Of a stretch of 19,100 bases of DNA, positions 1-8,193 are shown piece by piece. The notes under the pieces are model-generated. The model had not been told where the DNA came from. It did no database searches and was given only the letters and a program-made list of their open reading frames with translations. This DNA is from an uncultured Odoribacter sp. (GTDB lineage: Bacteria; Bacteroidota; Bacteroidia; Bacteroidales; Marinifilaceae). Within the stretch, counting starts at the first letter, position 1; each line of letters starts with the position of its first letter. Location of the stretch: assembly GCA_934725835.1 (NCBI GenBank), contig CAKVCR010000018.1, forward strand, positions 1-19,100. The letters run 5' to 3'. Made by a program: the position numbers and the translations under genes.

Positions 1-2478
1 CAGGAAATTATATCTTTTGTGGAATTCGAGATTTTCATAAGCCGTAGCTTGGATAAGAAAACAGTATCCTTTTAAGAAACGGCGGATTGTAATCTTGATT
101 TCCATCTGCTCCAGTTCGGGATGCTTTGTAATCAGTTTCAGTGCATTGTCGAGCAATGCCCACATACGCTGTTTGTCCTTAGAGGTACGGTTATCTTTAT
201 ACAGATAGGTGTTAAATTCGTCAATGTCGTCTGCGTCCAGAAATTCATATGCATCAATCTCACGGTCAAGGTCACGAATATCGGACGGCGAAATAGTCTC
301 GAATAAAACAGTATCTTTGTAGTACGGTTCAAAAGCAGCCTTGATATCATCGTAACTGTTTTTGAAATCCAAGATAAAAGTGGTTTTGTCATAAGGTGGA
401 CAAATTCTGTTTAAGCGGGAGAGTGTCTGTACGGCCTGTACTCCACGCAGACGTTTATCTACATACATTGCTACCAATTTTGGCTGGTCAAATCCGGTTT
501 GATACTTATCAGCAACGATAAGTACTTGGTAGCAACTGCGGTCAAATTCATATCGCAGTTCTTCTTCCTTAAAGCCATTCATAACGGGTTCGGTGTATTC
601 GGTATCGTTCAGCTTTACTTTACCAGAAAAAGCCACAAGCGCTTTGATTCCTGAATAACCTTTTGCCTGGATATATTTTTCAAACTCTTGTCTGTATTTA
701 ACAGCAGCAGGGCGGGATGAGGTAATTACCATTGCCTTTGCTTTACCACCAAGGCAACCTGCAACATTGGCTCTGAAATGCTCGATAATTATTTCAACCT
801 TTTGTGCAATATTGGTATCGTGCAAATCAATGAAACGAGCCATTTTGCGTTTTGCTGTGATGGATTGAAGTTCCGGGTCACCCTCAATAGCTTTATTTAT
901 ATGGCAGTAGGTTTTCCAAGTAACATAGTTGTCCAAAACATTCAGTATGTATCCTTCTTCAATAGCCTGTTTCATGGAATACAGGTCAAAGGATTCCTTT
1001 TTGCCCTCTGCGTTAAGGGTACCGAAAAGCTGAAGGGTGTCCGGTTTGGGAGTAGCGGTAAAAGCAATCATAGAAACATTTTTCTGTTTACCGCTTTTCT
1101 GGATTTCATCAAGCATTTTATCTTCTTCGGTTTTTTCTTCCTCATTTTCCTCGTTGGTCAGAACATTGGTAACTGACTGCATATAAACGCCTTCGGTGGA
1201 AGAGTGTGCCTCATCAATCAGTACTGCAAATTTCTTGTTCTTAAGGTCGCCGAGCAGATTATTATTGAGGATGTAGTAGAACTTATGGATTGTAGTAACA
1301 ACAATCTTCGTATTTCCACCAAGAGCGATAGCCAGATCTTCTGAATCGCACTTGTCATCCATGACTTTTACTTGACCACTTTTATGCTCGATGCCAAGGA
1401 TAGCCTCTTGAAGCTGACGGTCAACGATGATACGGTCGGTGATAATCAGAACGGTATCAAATACATTGTCATTCTTTGCATCATGAACGGTTGCTAAAAT
1501 ATGTGCCAACCAAGAGATGGTTTCGGTTTTTCCGCTTCCTGCAGAATGCTCTATGAGATAGTTGCAAGATGTATGATTCACAATGACATCATTCATAATG
1601 CGCTCAACGGCACGAAGCTGGTGGAAACGAGGGAAAATCAGAACCTTTGACTTCTTGACTTTTCCGGTGTCGGCATTTTTGGTTTCTTTTTTCTTGATGT
1701 AAATAAAACGCTCAATCAAGAACAGGATTTTGTCTTTTGTCCAGATGTTTTCCCACATATAGGAAACATTCAAACCATCTTCATTGTGAGGATTTCCTTT
1801 GCCGAAATTCTCGCCAATGTTAAATGGATTAAAGAAGGTATCTGTACCTTTGAGTTCGGTTGTAAAATATACTTCATTTAAATCCATAGCAAAGGCGGCG
1901 AAAACACCAATCTTGGTCTTGAAAAGACGAGTAGTAGCATCACGCTCTTCTTTGTATTGCTTAATGGCGTCTTTGTATGTTTGACCAGATGTGTTACATT
2001 TTAATTCAACAGAAAAAATGGCCAATCCGTTTAGGAATAAAACGAGATCAACACGCTCGTCTGCCTTATGGTACACTTCTTCCATGACGGAGAATATGTT
2101 TTTCTTATAGTTTTCAATCGCCTGGGTATTGATGGTGCTGTCTGGTTTACGATACATCAGTTTTAATGTAACGCCGTTGTCAAATTCGACACCATGTTTG
2201 ATTACATCAATCAGACCTCGGCTTTCTTTGTTTATTTCAGAGTTGATGTAATTGATTACAGTTTCTTGGGTACGTTCTTTGTACATACGGCGAAGATGTT
2301 CCATCTCGTCATGTTGCGTGTCCTCTAAGAATTCAAGCAGGACTTCGGTATCCATTGCCAACCCAGGCTTATAAGCCGTGTTGGGACGGATACGGAATTT
2401 GTTATCCTCTTCCAAACGCTCCAGAATAAGCTTTTGGAAATCTTCTTTTTCTCTAAGCTGGTCTGCTCTGATAGGCAT
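1..2478 (-). CDS. hsdR: Type I restriction enzyme, R (motor/endonuclease) subunit HsdR, partial (C-terminus beyond left edge)
   Basis: This is the restriction and DNA-translocation subunit of a type I R-M complex. The minus-strand frame is open from the ATG at 2478 to the left edge (826 codons, no stop); family members are about 1000 residues, so roughly the last fifth is missing. Visible features are an N-terminal PD-(D/E)xK nuclease (D144, then E158-L-K160), Walker A SAGSGKT at about residues 312-318, the DEAH box at 422-425, and late helicase motifs including QTLSRLNRICPPYD near + strand 380-425. The start is set by AAAGGAGGT about 7 bases upstream, lying inside the end of hsdS; the hsdS TAA and this ATG are separated by one base, so translation is probably coupled. 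No frameshift was seen on reading through. In the complex it works with HsdM and HsdS, cleaving DNA that lacks the methylation mark. Confidence 0.96.
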   Translation of the reverse strand, partial: MPIRADQLREKEDFQKLILERLEEDNKFRIRPNTAYKPGLAMDTEVLLEFLEDTQHDEMEHLRRMYKERTQETVINYINSEINKESRGLIDVIKHGVEFDNGVTLKLMYRKPDSTINTQAIENYKKNIFSVMEEVYHKADERVDLVLFLNGLAIFSVELKCNTSGQTYKDAIKQYKEERDATTRLFKTKIGVFAAFAMDLNEVYFTTELKGTDTFFNPFNIGENFGKGNPHNEDGLNVSYMWENIWTKDKILFLIERFIYIKKKETKNADTGKVKKSKVLIFPRFHQLRAVERIMNDVIVNHTSCNYLIEHSAGSGKTETISWLAHILATVHDAKNDNVFDTVLIITDRIIVDRQLQEAILGIEHKSGQVKVMDDKCDSEDLAIALGGNTKIVVTTIHKFYYILNNNLLGDLKNKKFAVLIDEAHSSTEGVYMQSVTNVLTNEENEEEKTEEDKMLDEIQKSGKQKNVSMIAFTATPKPDTLQLFGTLNAEGKKESFDLYSMKQAIEEGYILNVLDNYVTWKTYCHINKAIEGDPELQSITAKRKMARFIDLHDTNIAQKVEIIIEHFRANVAGCLGGKAKAMVITSSRPAAVKYRQEFEKYIQAKGYSGIKALVAFSGKVKLNDTEYTEPVMNGFKEEELRYEFDRSCYQVLIVADKYQTGFDQPKLVAMYVDKRLRGVQAVQTLSRLNRICPPYDKTTFILDFKNSYDDIKAAFEPYYKDTVLFETISPSDIRDLDREIDAYEFLDADDIDEFNTYLYKDNRTSKDKQRMWALLDNALKLITKHPELEQMEIKITIRRFLKGYCFLIQATAYENLEFHKRYNFL

Positions 2479-2479
2479 A

Positions 2480-3829
2480 TTACCGAACCTCCTTTACACG
2501 TTTTTTGCCTGTAATATATTCGAAAATAAATGCAGCTTGCTGTTTTTTTACTATGGACAATTGTTTCTTTTTTACATTCATGATTTCATCAATTTCTGAA
2601 CAACGGCAATCAAGATATTTGGATATGTCTCGTTGTGTACTAAGTGGAGGAACAACAACAATTAAATTTTTCAAGCCTTCAATTCCTAATTCAGGACGAG
2701 TACTCTGCATAGCAGAGATATCTTGTATCTGTTTTTGGACAATAGCTGAAGTCATGACATAGTAAAAATATTTTGCGTCTTGTGTGGCTGGCAATGTAAT
2801 TTTACCCACATGGGAAGTTGTGTTACTAATAGGCAATGATTCTGGAACAATTGCAGTTTTTCCAATAGTTGCCCCTGTCTTAGCAATCAAAATGTCGTTT
2901 GGCTTTAATTCGCTGTTTTTAATCAGAGAGTTCATTGACTCGGATATATACACAACATTCTCCATGTTGAGGCCATTTCCCCAAGTTAAATTTAAAACTC
3001 TAATATAGGGAATTCCTTCAGTCAAATAGTCGTCGGCTTTAATCATTCCATGGTCACCATCCCCTACAGGATATGGGTGATTGTTATCTGTCAAATATTT
3101 GATTTTACTAATTTCCCAACCGGCAGGAATTTGTCCTATCCAATTGATTCCGCTATCTGTCATTGGAACAGTTTTGTCGAGTCCTTTTGTAATTGCCTCA
3201 GTAATTACAGACATTTTATACGATTTTAAAGTATCAAGTTGCTTTTCTAAAACGGATATAATGTCGTCTATTGTGCCACAATGTTCATCAAGAAAATCTG
3301 CAATTGCTTCTTGTTCCGCATAATTAGGAAAAGCATAGAGAAATTCTGCAAAATCTCCTTGATATAAGTGCTGTATAGTGCTATTTCCGGCGTTTTTATA
3401 GTTGAACCAATTCCAGAATTCGTCGGATTTAATTACCCAATAGAGGAATCGTTTACTATAACCATCAATCGGCATAATACGAAGGACGCCGCTATTAAGA
3501 GATGTTTCTCCCGGTATATTTGATACAATTGCAACCTTTCCAATAGTTCCATCTTTGGTGATTAATAGGTCACCGTCTTGAATCTGAATATCCTTTGCTT
3601 CTTTCCAACGTTTCATAGGAACATGAACGCAATTTTCCCAATCAATGCCACCGTTAGCAAAATCAACACCCGTGATGAGATAGGCTCCTTCGTCTTGGTA
3701 TTCTTCAGAAGTTAAGCCTTGCCAACCAATACGTCCCTTTAGGGTGGCCATGTACTTGATTCGTTTTGTATTCCAGCTTTCGGGGATTGCCCCAATCCAC
3801 TGAATACCGCTTTCTTTCATAGTTTCCAT
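2480..3829 (-). CDS. hsdS: Type I restriction-modification specificity subunit HsdS
   Basis: This 449-residue protein is the DNA-recognition subunit of the type I enzyme. It has the classic duplicated layout. One half starts SGIQWIGAIPESW (residues 7-19) and ends in a conserved helical spacer (EQEAIADFLDEHCGTIDDI, 172-190). The second half starts SGINWIGQIPAGW (226-238) and ends in a matching helix (QRDISKYLDCRCSEIDEI, near 398-415). The two target-recognition domains between these are dissimilar, implying a bipartite asymmetric target that cannot be read from the sequence. The ATG shares its A with the hsdM stop (TAATG). A second possible start, MKESG, lies three codons downstream. No second hsdS, inverted TRD copy or invertase is seen nearby, so there is no sign of phase-variable specificity within the window. 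Confidence 0.95.
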   Translation of the reverse strand: METMKESGIQWIGAIPESWNTKRIKYMATLKGRIGWQGLTSEEYQDEGAYLITGVDFANGGIDWENCVHVPMKRWKEAKDIQIQDGDLLITKDGTIGKVAIVSNIPGETSLNSGVLRIMPIDGYSKRFLYWVIKSDEFWNWFNYKNAGNSTIQHLYQGDFAEFLYAFPNYAEQEAIADFLDEHCGTIDDIISVLEKQLDTLKSYKMSVITEAITKGLDKTVPMTDSGINWIGQIPAGWEISKIKYLTDNNHPYPVGDGDHGMIKADDYLTEGIPYIRVLNLTWGNGLNMENVVYISESMNSLIKNSELKPNDILIAKTGATIGKTAIVPESLPISNTTSHVGKITLPATQDAKYFYYVMTSAIVQKQIQDISAMQSTRPELGIEGLKNLIVVVPPLSTQRDISKYLDCRCSEIDEIMNVKKKQLSIVKKQQAAFIFEYITGKKRVKEVR

Positions 3830-5991
3830 TATTTCGCTCCCTTCTGTAAGGCAGCAATCTTTTCAGCCAATGAAGATTCCAGTTCCATAAACTGAGCCAA
3901 CAAGTCATCTGCTTTCTCTGGTTCACGGTATTCATAGAAATAGCGTGTGAACGGGAAGTCCGCACCAAGTTTTTCTTTATTAGTGGTGCTTTCCGGTTTT
4001 TTATCATCAAACTCATAGCAATAGATGGCATCAGGTATATGTGGATATACTTCAGCGTCCATGTGATCTTTAACATTTTGATTCAATCGAATAATTTCAG
4101 TATCCTTTGTGGTAGGGTCAACAATTATGTGTCCTTTTTTATCCTTTTGAATAACTGCCGTTTTATCAATGACTGACATTTCCATTGCAATTCCGTAAAG
4201 GCGAGAAGATGATAAACCATCAACATCTGTAAGAGTTTTTTTTAATGCAACCTCAAATTTAGAAAAGTCATTATATACAGTATCAGAGATATGCGCGGTA
4301 AGAGCATTGATTACAGCTTCGGTGAACGCACGTCCCTTAAGTTGCTTCTGATATGCTTTTTCATTAGCATCACTGCGAGGGTTGGTCTGTTCCAATTCTT
4401 CAAACTTAGCTGCGTTGAAAATATTGGTGTTGGCTGTGAAATACGCACTGTCACGAAGTGCTTCAATAGTGGTTGTATTGATAGCACCGCTACGTTGAAG
4501 TGGTTGATATACAGACCATTCTCTGTAAAGGAACTCCTCGCAGTCAAAAATTTTGCTCTCTATCACACAATCATGTTTACGCTTTTCATCCCAGATCGTT
4601 CTCTTGCAAGGCTTAAAATCAGCATACATTTCTGTAATAAGAGTAATCTGTTCCTTAGAAATTTCTCTACGTTTCTTACCAAGAGAACGCTTCAATGGAG
4701 CCCACACATCTGTAGCATCAATAAATTGAACTTTTCCTTTGCGTTCATTTCGTTTGCCCTTTGAAAGGATGAAGGCATAAATAGCAATATCAGTGTTGTA
4801 GAATAATTGAGAGGGAAGACCAATAATAGCCTCTACCAAGTCGTTATCAAGCAGATATCTTCTAATCTGGCTTTCACCGCTCGTGGTATTTCCAGAAAAC
4901 AGAGGTGAACCATTGGTAATAATGGCAGCTCGTCCTACCTTTTTCTGCATTTTAGCTACAGCATGTTGCATAAAAAGTAACTGCATATCACCTGTTGCCG
5001 GGAGACCTGCAGGAAATCTGCCATCTTTTCCTTTTTTATGTTCTTTTCGGACAGCTTTTTCAACACCATCTCCGGCATCTTTGCCACCCCAGGATTCTCC
5101 AAATGGCGGATTGGCAATGACAAAGCGCATAGCAGTATCCTCAAAACAATCTTCTTTCATAGTGTCAGCGAAACGGATGTTTTCCGCAGCTTGATTCTTA
5201 ATCAACATATCTGCAAGACAGATTGCATGAGACTCAGGACTATTTTCCTGTCCGAACAGACGCACATTTGCATCAGGATTCATACGGACAATAAAATCAT
5301 GAGCAGTAGAAAGCATACCGCCAGTTCCGCAGGCCATATCCAGAACAGTCACTTCACGACCTTCGCTGAAAATATCACTACATCCTTCTGCAAGCAAAAT
5401 ACTTGTTAAAAGACGGATAACTTCACGAGGAGTGTAGTGGTCACCAGCAGATGCATTTTCAGAGAATCTACGGATGATTTCCTCGAACATATAACCCATT
5501 TTCAGATTGTCGACTTTTTCCGGGTCTAAATCAAGTTCAGAGAATTTCTTAACAACGCCGAGTAAGCGGTTGTTTTTGTCGAGGTTTTTGATTTCTTCCT
5601 TAAATTTCAGTTCGTCAAAAATTGCCTGCACATTAGAAGAGAATGATTCAATATAAAAAGTCAGATTCTCTACGATAGCAGGTGCTTCTGTTAGTAACTT
5701 CTTCAAATCATATTCACAAGTGTTGTAGAATTGGTAACCTGACTTCTTGCAGAGTAACTGCGCAGGAGCCTTGGGGTTTTTCTTATAGGTATCAACAACA
5801 GCTTTTTTGGTAGATGCCAAGGCACACTCCAAGCGGCGTAGAATGGTCATCGGAATGATAACGTCCTTATACTTGTCCGGCTTGTAAGGACCTCTTAATG
5901 TGTTCGCAATAGAAAATACCATTGCTATTTCTTTGGACGCATCAATAGTCTTGTCGTCCATCATAACTTCTGTAATTTTTGCTTTAGCCAT
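3829..5991 (-). CDS. hsdM: Type I restriction-modification methyltransferase subunit HsdM
   Basis: This is an N6-adenine DNA methyltransferase subunit of about 720 residues. Residues 20-165 form the HsdM N-terminal helical domain. The SAM-binding motif I DMACGTGG is at 218-225, preceded by SAGDHYTPRE (181-190), which is typical of the N6_Mtase family. The catalytic motif IV NPPF is at 294-297. The frame stays open ten codons upstream to 6021, but I prefer the ATG at 5991 (MAKAKITEV). It follows a CGGAGGA ribosome binding site in the 19-base gap after the preceding gene's stop, whereas the 6021 start would overlap that gene. The 3' end overlaps hsdS by one base, and the three hsd genes form one operon. 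It methylates the host site and, with HsdR, forms the restriction complex. Confidence 0.96.
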   Translation of the reverse strand: MAKAKITEVMMDDKTIDASKEIAMVFSIANTLRGPYKPDKYKDVIIPMTILRRLECALASTKKAVVDTYKKNPKAPAQLLCKKSGYQFYNTCEYDLKKLLTEAPAIVENLTFYIESFSSNVQAIFDELKFKEEIKNLDKNNRLLGVVKKFSELDLDPEKVDNLKMGYMFEEIIRRFSENASAGDHYTPREVIRLLTSILLAEGCSDIFSEGREVTVLDMACGTGGMLSTAHDFIVRMNPDANVRLFGQENSPESHAICLADMLIKNQAAENIRFADTMKEDCFEDTAMRFVIANPPFGESWGGKDAGDGVEKAVRKEHKKGKDGRFPAGLPATGDMQLLFMQHAVAKMQKKVGRAAIITNGSPLFSGNTTSGESQIRRYLLDNDLVEAIIGLPSQLFYNTDIAIYAFILSKGKRNERKGKVQFIDATDVWAPLKRSLGKKRREISKEQITLITEMYADFKPCKRTIWDEKRKHDCVIESKIFDCEEFLYREWSVYQPLQRSGAINTTTIEALRDSAYFTANTNIFNAAKFEELEQTNPRSDANEKAYQKQLKGRAFTEAVINALTAHISDTVYNDFSKFEVALKKTLTDVDGLSSSRLYGIAMEMSVIDKTAVIQKDKKGHIIVDPTTKDTEIIRLNQNVKDHMDAEVYPHIPDAIYCYEFDDKKPESTTNKEKLGADFPFTRYFYEYREPEKADDLLAQFMELESSLAEKIAALQKGAK

Positions 5992-6010
5992 AATATCTGG
6001 TTCCTCCGAA

Positions 6011-6220
6011 TTAATATTCATTAATATCGATACCAGCCTGTAGCAGTCGTTTATATCTTTCGTTTGAAATAATAACCGCCATAGGCTTACCGTTTTTCAG
6101 GACAAATCCTGCTTTGTCCTCTTCTGATATGGTGGTAATAATTCGTGAAGACTGACCACGAAGGAAATCTGACATATTGTAATGCTCCATTGGAGTAATG
6201 CTTTTCTTTGTTTCAGACAT
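6011..6220 (-). CDS. Phd/YefM-family antitoxin-like small protein heading the hsd operon
   Basis: This 69-residue protein resembles Phd/YefM-fold DNA-binding proteins. It has an MSDFLRGQSSRII-type N-terminal part, then KNGKPMAVIISNERYKRLL (about 43-61), matching the family's 'nGkpvavlis.e.y..l' core. A strong AAGGAGGG site lies upstream of the ATG. It is the first gene of the restriction operon, ending 19 bases before hsdM. No toxin partner (Doc, YoeB or RelE-like) lies beside it: the next gene is hsdM, and upstream is the promoter. Phd/YefM proteins normally repress their own operon, so the inferred role is a transcriptional brake on hsdMSR rather than toxin neutralisation. The family call is fairly secure; the regulatory role is inference. 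Confidence 0.8.
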   Translation of the reverse strand: MSETKKSITPMEHYNMSDFLRGQSSRIITTISEEDKAGFVLKNGKPMAVIISNERYKRLLQAGIDINEY

Positions 6221-6253
6221 TGTTTGCCCTCCTTACACTTATCGCTATTTTAT

Positions 6254-6282
6254 AGCATAGCATAAAGTAATTACATTTGCAA
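6254..6282 (-). promoter_or_regulatory. Sigma-A-like promoter of the Phd-hsdMSR operon
   Basis: Read on the minus strand, TTGCAA (6282-6277) and TATGCT (6259-6254) are separated by exactly 17 bases. They lie about 35 bases upstream of the first ATG of the operon at 6220. Each hexamer matches the consensus at about four of six positions. Confidence 0.5.
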
Positions 6283-6340
6283 TGATATTTGTGTAAACAT
6301 TTATATGTATAATTTAGATTACCTATAGAATTGCAAAAAT

Positions 6341-6475
6341 TTTCGTAACTTTTCGTAACTTGACGAGTTACGATTTGACACCTACAAGTCCCTAAATCCC
6401 TGTCTTCTGCATTTCGTAAAACACAGAAATGTATGGTAGACAGGGATTTTTTGCGTGTTTTACTTGTAACTCGCC
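6341..6475. other. Putative left end of the integrative element: TCGTAA repeats and nested inverted repeats
   Basis: A gene-free stretch opens with an exact tandem 10-mer, TTTCGTAACT at 6341-6350 and 6351-6360. The same core appears inverted at 6368-6373 (TTACGA) and again direct at 6414-6419. CGAGTTAC (6364-6371) is inverted at 6466-6473 (GTAACTCG). The hexamer TCGTAA is also clustered around the integrase 3' end at the other side of the element. Short repeats near both termini are what arm-type integrase binding sites of Tn916-like elements look like. I therefore infer that this is the left arm and that the boundary lies just to its left (around 6330-6341). The exact junction cannot be read. 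Confidence 0.5.
6394..6452 (+). terminator. Rho-independent terminator-like hairpin, plus strand
   Basis: The 12-base arms AAATCCCTGTCT (6394-6405) and AGACAGGGATTT (6438-6449) are perfectly complementary. An inner stem lies between them (6409-6415 with 6426-6432), and the structure is followed by six Ts. No plus-strand gene lies upstream in the window, so it may insulate the element or form part of its left end. Confidence 0.5.
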
Positions 6476-6754
6476 GAGATTCGGGTTTTCCGAGTCTTAT
6501 AGATAAAATTAAAGTGTCGGAAGGCAATAGCCACGATAAATAACAATTATTCCAATGCCCGAAGTGGTCGACCTTAAGGCGGCGGGATACATCAAGAGTC
6601 TATTCACGGTATAGCCGTGGACTAATCTAAGATGTACCCACCGTGCTTTGTTATGCCTATTTTCGGTATCAGAGTCGGCGTACATCACCATGTCGGCTCT
6701 TGTTGTGTCCCTGCCGCCAGCCTTTCGGGCGGAAAAGAAAGGCAGGGACTTTAT
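6476..6754 (+). other. Structured non-coding leader region of unknown function
   Basis: No convincing gene is seen here. The stretch contains the palindrome GGTCGACC (6566-6573). It also holds a multi-part stem, GGGATACATC (6584-6593) with GATGTACCC (6631-6639), enclosing AGTC/GACT (6597-6600 and 6620-6623) and CACGG-tatag-CCGTG (6605-6619). A last hairpin, GTCCCTGCC (6707-6715) with GGCAGGGAC (6741-6749), ends five bases before the next ATG. I matched none of these to a known riboswitch class. It could be a structured 5' leader or a DNA-level site. Confidence 0.4.
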
Positions 6755-7090
6755 ATGAGAAAGTATGAAAAGTTAGTAAGCACAGTCTTCTATCTGAGGG
6801 ACTTGGAAAGGCACAATAATAAATATTATGCGTTGAAATCTACAATAGATGAGATTGGTAGGATAGAGGCACATAAAGAAGATTTTTCACTACTAAAAAG
6901 AAAAACTATGACTTCACATGCTTCTACTGAAAGGGGAAAGTCAATTGTATATAAATACAGTGATGAGCAAGGTGTGAAGTATTTGATTCATGAAGTTACA
7001 GATGAAAATAACTGTATTATACATCGCGATTTTGATGCGGTTAGAATAGCTTCCGGGCAGTTAATTAATAAAAAACATAAACTCAATTAA
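6755..7090 (+). CDS. Small hypothetical protein, first gene of the mobile element
   Basis: This is a 111-residue protein starting MRKYEKLVSTVFYL; I do not recognise the family. It is charged and soluble-looking, with no membrane segment or signal peptide, and has a helical N-terminal half. The frame extends upstream to 6632, but that stretch overlaps strong inverted repeats and reads as low-quality coding sequence, so the ATG at 6755 is preferred. The only ribosome-binding candidate (AAGGCAGGG, about 6 bases upstream) is locked in the arm of a 9-base-pair hairpin. The same GAAAGGCAGG string also precedes the following parM-like gene. A terminator follows at 7116-7156, so it is probably its own transcription unit. 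Function unknown. Confidence 0.6.
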   Translation: MRKYEKLVSTVFYLRDLERHNNKYYALKSTIDEIGRIEAHKEDFSLLKRKTMTSHASTERGKSIVYKYSDEQGVKYLIHEVTDENNCIIHRDFDAVRIASGQLINKKHKLN

Positions 7091-7115
7091 ACAGTTTTTA
7101 CATTTCCCTCAATTT

Positions 7116-7156
7116 CCACTCAATTTACATTCAATGTAGGGTTGGGTGGATTTTTT
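7116..7156 (+). terminator. Rho-independent terminator after the small hypothetical gene
   Basis: CCACTCAA (7116-7123) pairs with TTGGGTGG (7142-7149) with one G-T wobble, and an inner TACATT-C-AATGTA hairpin lies between them. The stem is followed by six Ts at 7151-7156. Confidence 0.75.
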
Positions 7157-7211
7157 ATATTCTATACCTACAAAATAAAACGACCGCAGGGCAGAAAGGC
7201 AGGTACAGAGT

Positions 7212-8140
7212 ATGTGCGAAGAAAATAATTCACAGGACAAGCCGGTTGTAATCGGCATTGATCATGGGTTTTCGCTTATGAAGACCAAACATCACATTTT
7301 TGGTAACGGAGTAGTGAGGTGTAACGGCAGACCGCCGGTAGCAGAGAACAGTTTTTATTATGATGGCAATTACTATTGCATCGGTGGAGAGCGTAAGACA
7401 GTTCAAGAGGATAAGACAGCGGATGAGGATTTCTTCCTTTTGACATTAGTAGCTGTTGCCAAGGAAATTAAAACCAGAGAATTGCCACGTACCTTGCGTG
7501 TAGTGCTGGGGAGGTGGGAGTTCCTTTTAAGAGATTCGGGAAGGAGCAAGCGAAGCTGGTGGCATATTTGAAACGGAGTGGTCCGCATTTTATTGAGTTC
7601 GAAGAGGAGGATTATGTCATAACCATTGAAAATGTATATTGTTTTCCACAGTGTTTTGCGGCAGTGGCAGACCGTATCGGCAACATGCACGGGCGATATG
7701 TTGTGGCGGATATAGGTTCCTGGACAAAGGATATCATCTGTATTGATGAGAGAAAGGTACAACCGGATAAATGCGTCACCATACCCAATTCCATAATTAC
7801 ACTATTTCAGGAAATCAACACAGATGTTGCGGAGGCAACAGGCGGAAGGATTCCCGAAAGTGTGGTACAGAATTTCATACTTGGTAAGGATGTGGTAATT
7901 CCTGAGGAGGTAGAGAAGATTATTGTATCAAAAATGAAAGCATTTGCAACGGATATAGAAGATATGCTGGACGAAAGTGGATTTGACCTTGCTTATTCTA
8001 ACATTCTTTATGTGGGTGGCGGAGCAACCATTATGAGAAGATTTGGAAACGCAAGAGAAAATGCAGCTTATCTTGAGGATATCAGACTGAATGCCAAGGG
8101 ATATGAACTTCTGGCAGCTCATCATATGAATAAAAGGTAG
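7212..8140 (+). pseudogene. parM: ParM/StbA-like actin-type ATPase, interrupted by a frameshift near 7511
   Basis: The product would be an actin-like ATPase of the kind that polymerises to segregate plasmids and some integrative elements. The N-terminal part (from ATG 7212) has the phosphate-1 loop VVIGIDHGFSLMKTK. It reads in frame to RVVLG at 7511, then drifts into another frame. The rest of the protein continues in the -1 frame from 7511/7514 (VGVPFKRFGKE) to the stop at 8140. That part carries the phosphate-2 motif VVADIGSWTKD and the adenosine motif YVGGGATIMRRFG. The join falls at a GGGGAGG run, where a one-base loss is plausible. The combined length (about 309 residues) is normal for the family. 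Either the gene is inactivated, or there is a sequencing or assembly error, or less likely recoding. The small DNA-binding gene downstream would be its ParR-like partner. Confidence 0.8.
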
Positions 8141-8193
8141 GTCGGTATAATGCAGAGAACAATAAGGATTATTCTCAGAAGGAAGTAATCCGG

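Noticed and set aside
778..1176. Plus-strand open frame of 132 residues inside hsdR
   Set aside because: It is a mirror of the well-supported hsdR coding strand; its hydrophobic content comes from reverse-complement codons.
2480..3829. Invertible or duplicated hsdS cassette
   Set aside because: Only one hsdS is present, no inverted TRD copy flanks it, and the integrase lies 14 kb away in a separate element.
6632..6754. Upstream extension of the 111-residue gene to ATG 6632
   Set aside because: The added segment overlaps strong inverted repeats and has no ribosome binding site; the ATG at 6755 fits better.
7505..7516. Programmed -1 frameshifting in the parM-like gene
   Set aside because: There is no classical X-XXY-YYZ slippery heptamer or clear downstream stimulatory structure; a one-base loss in a G run is simpler.
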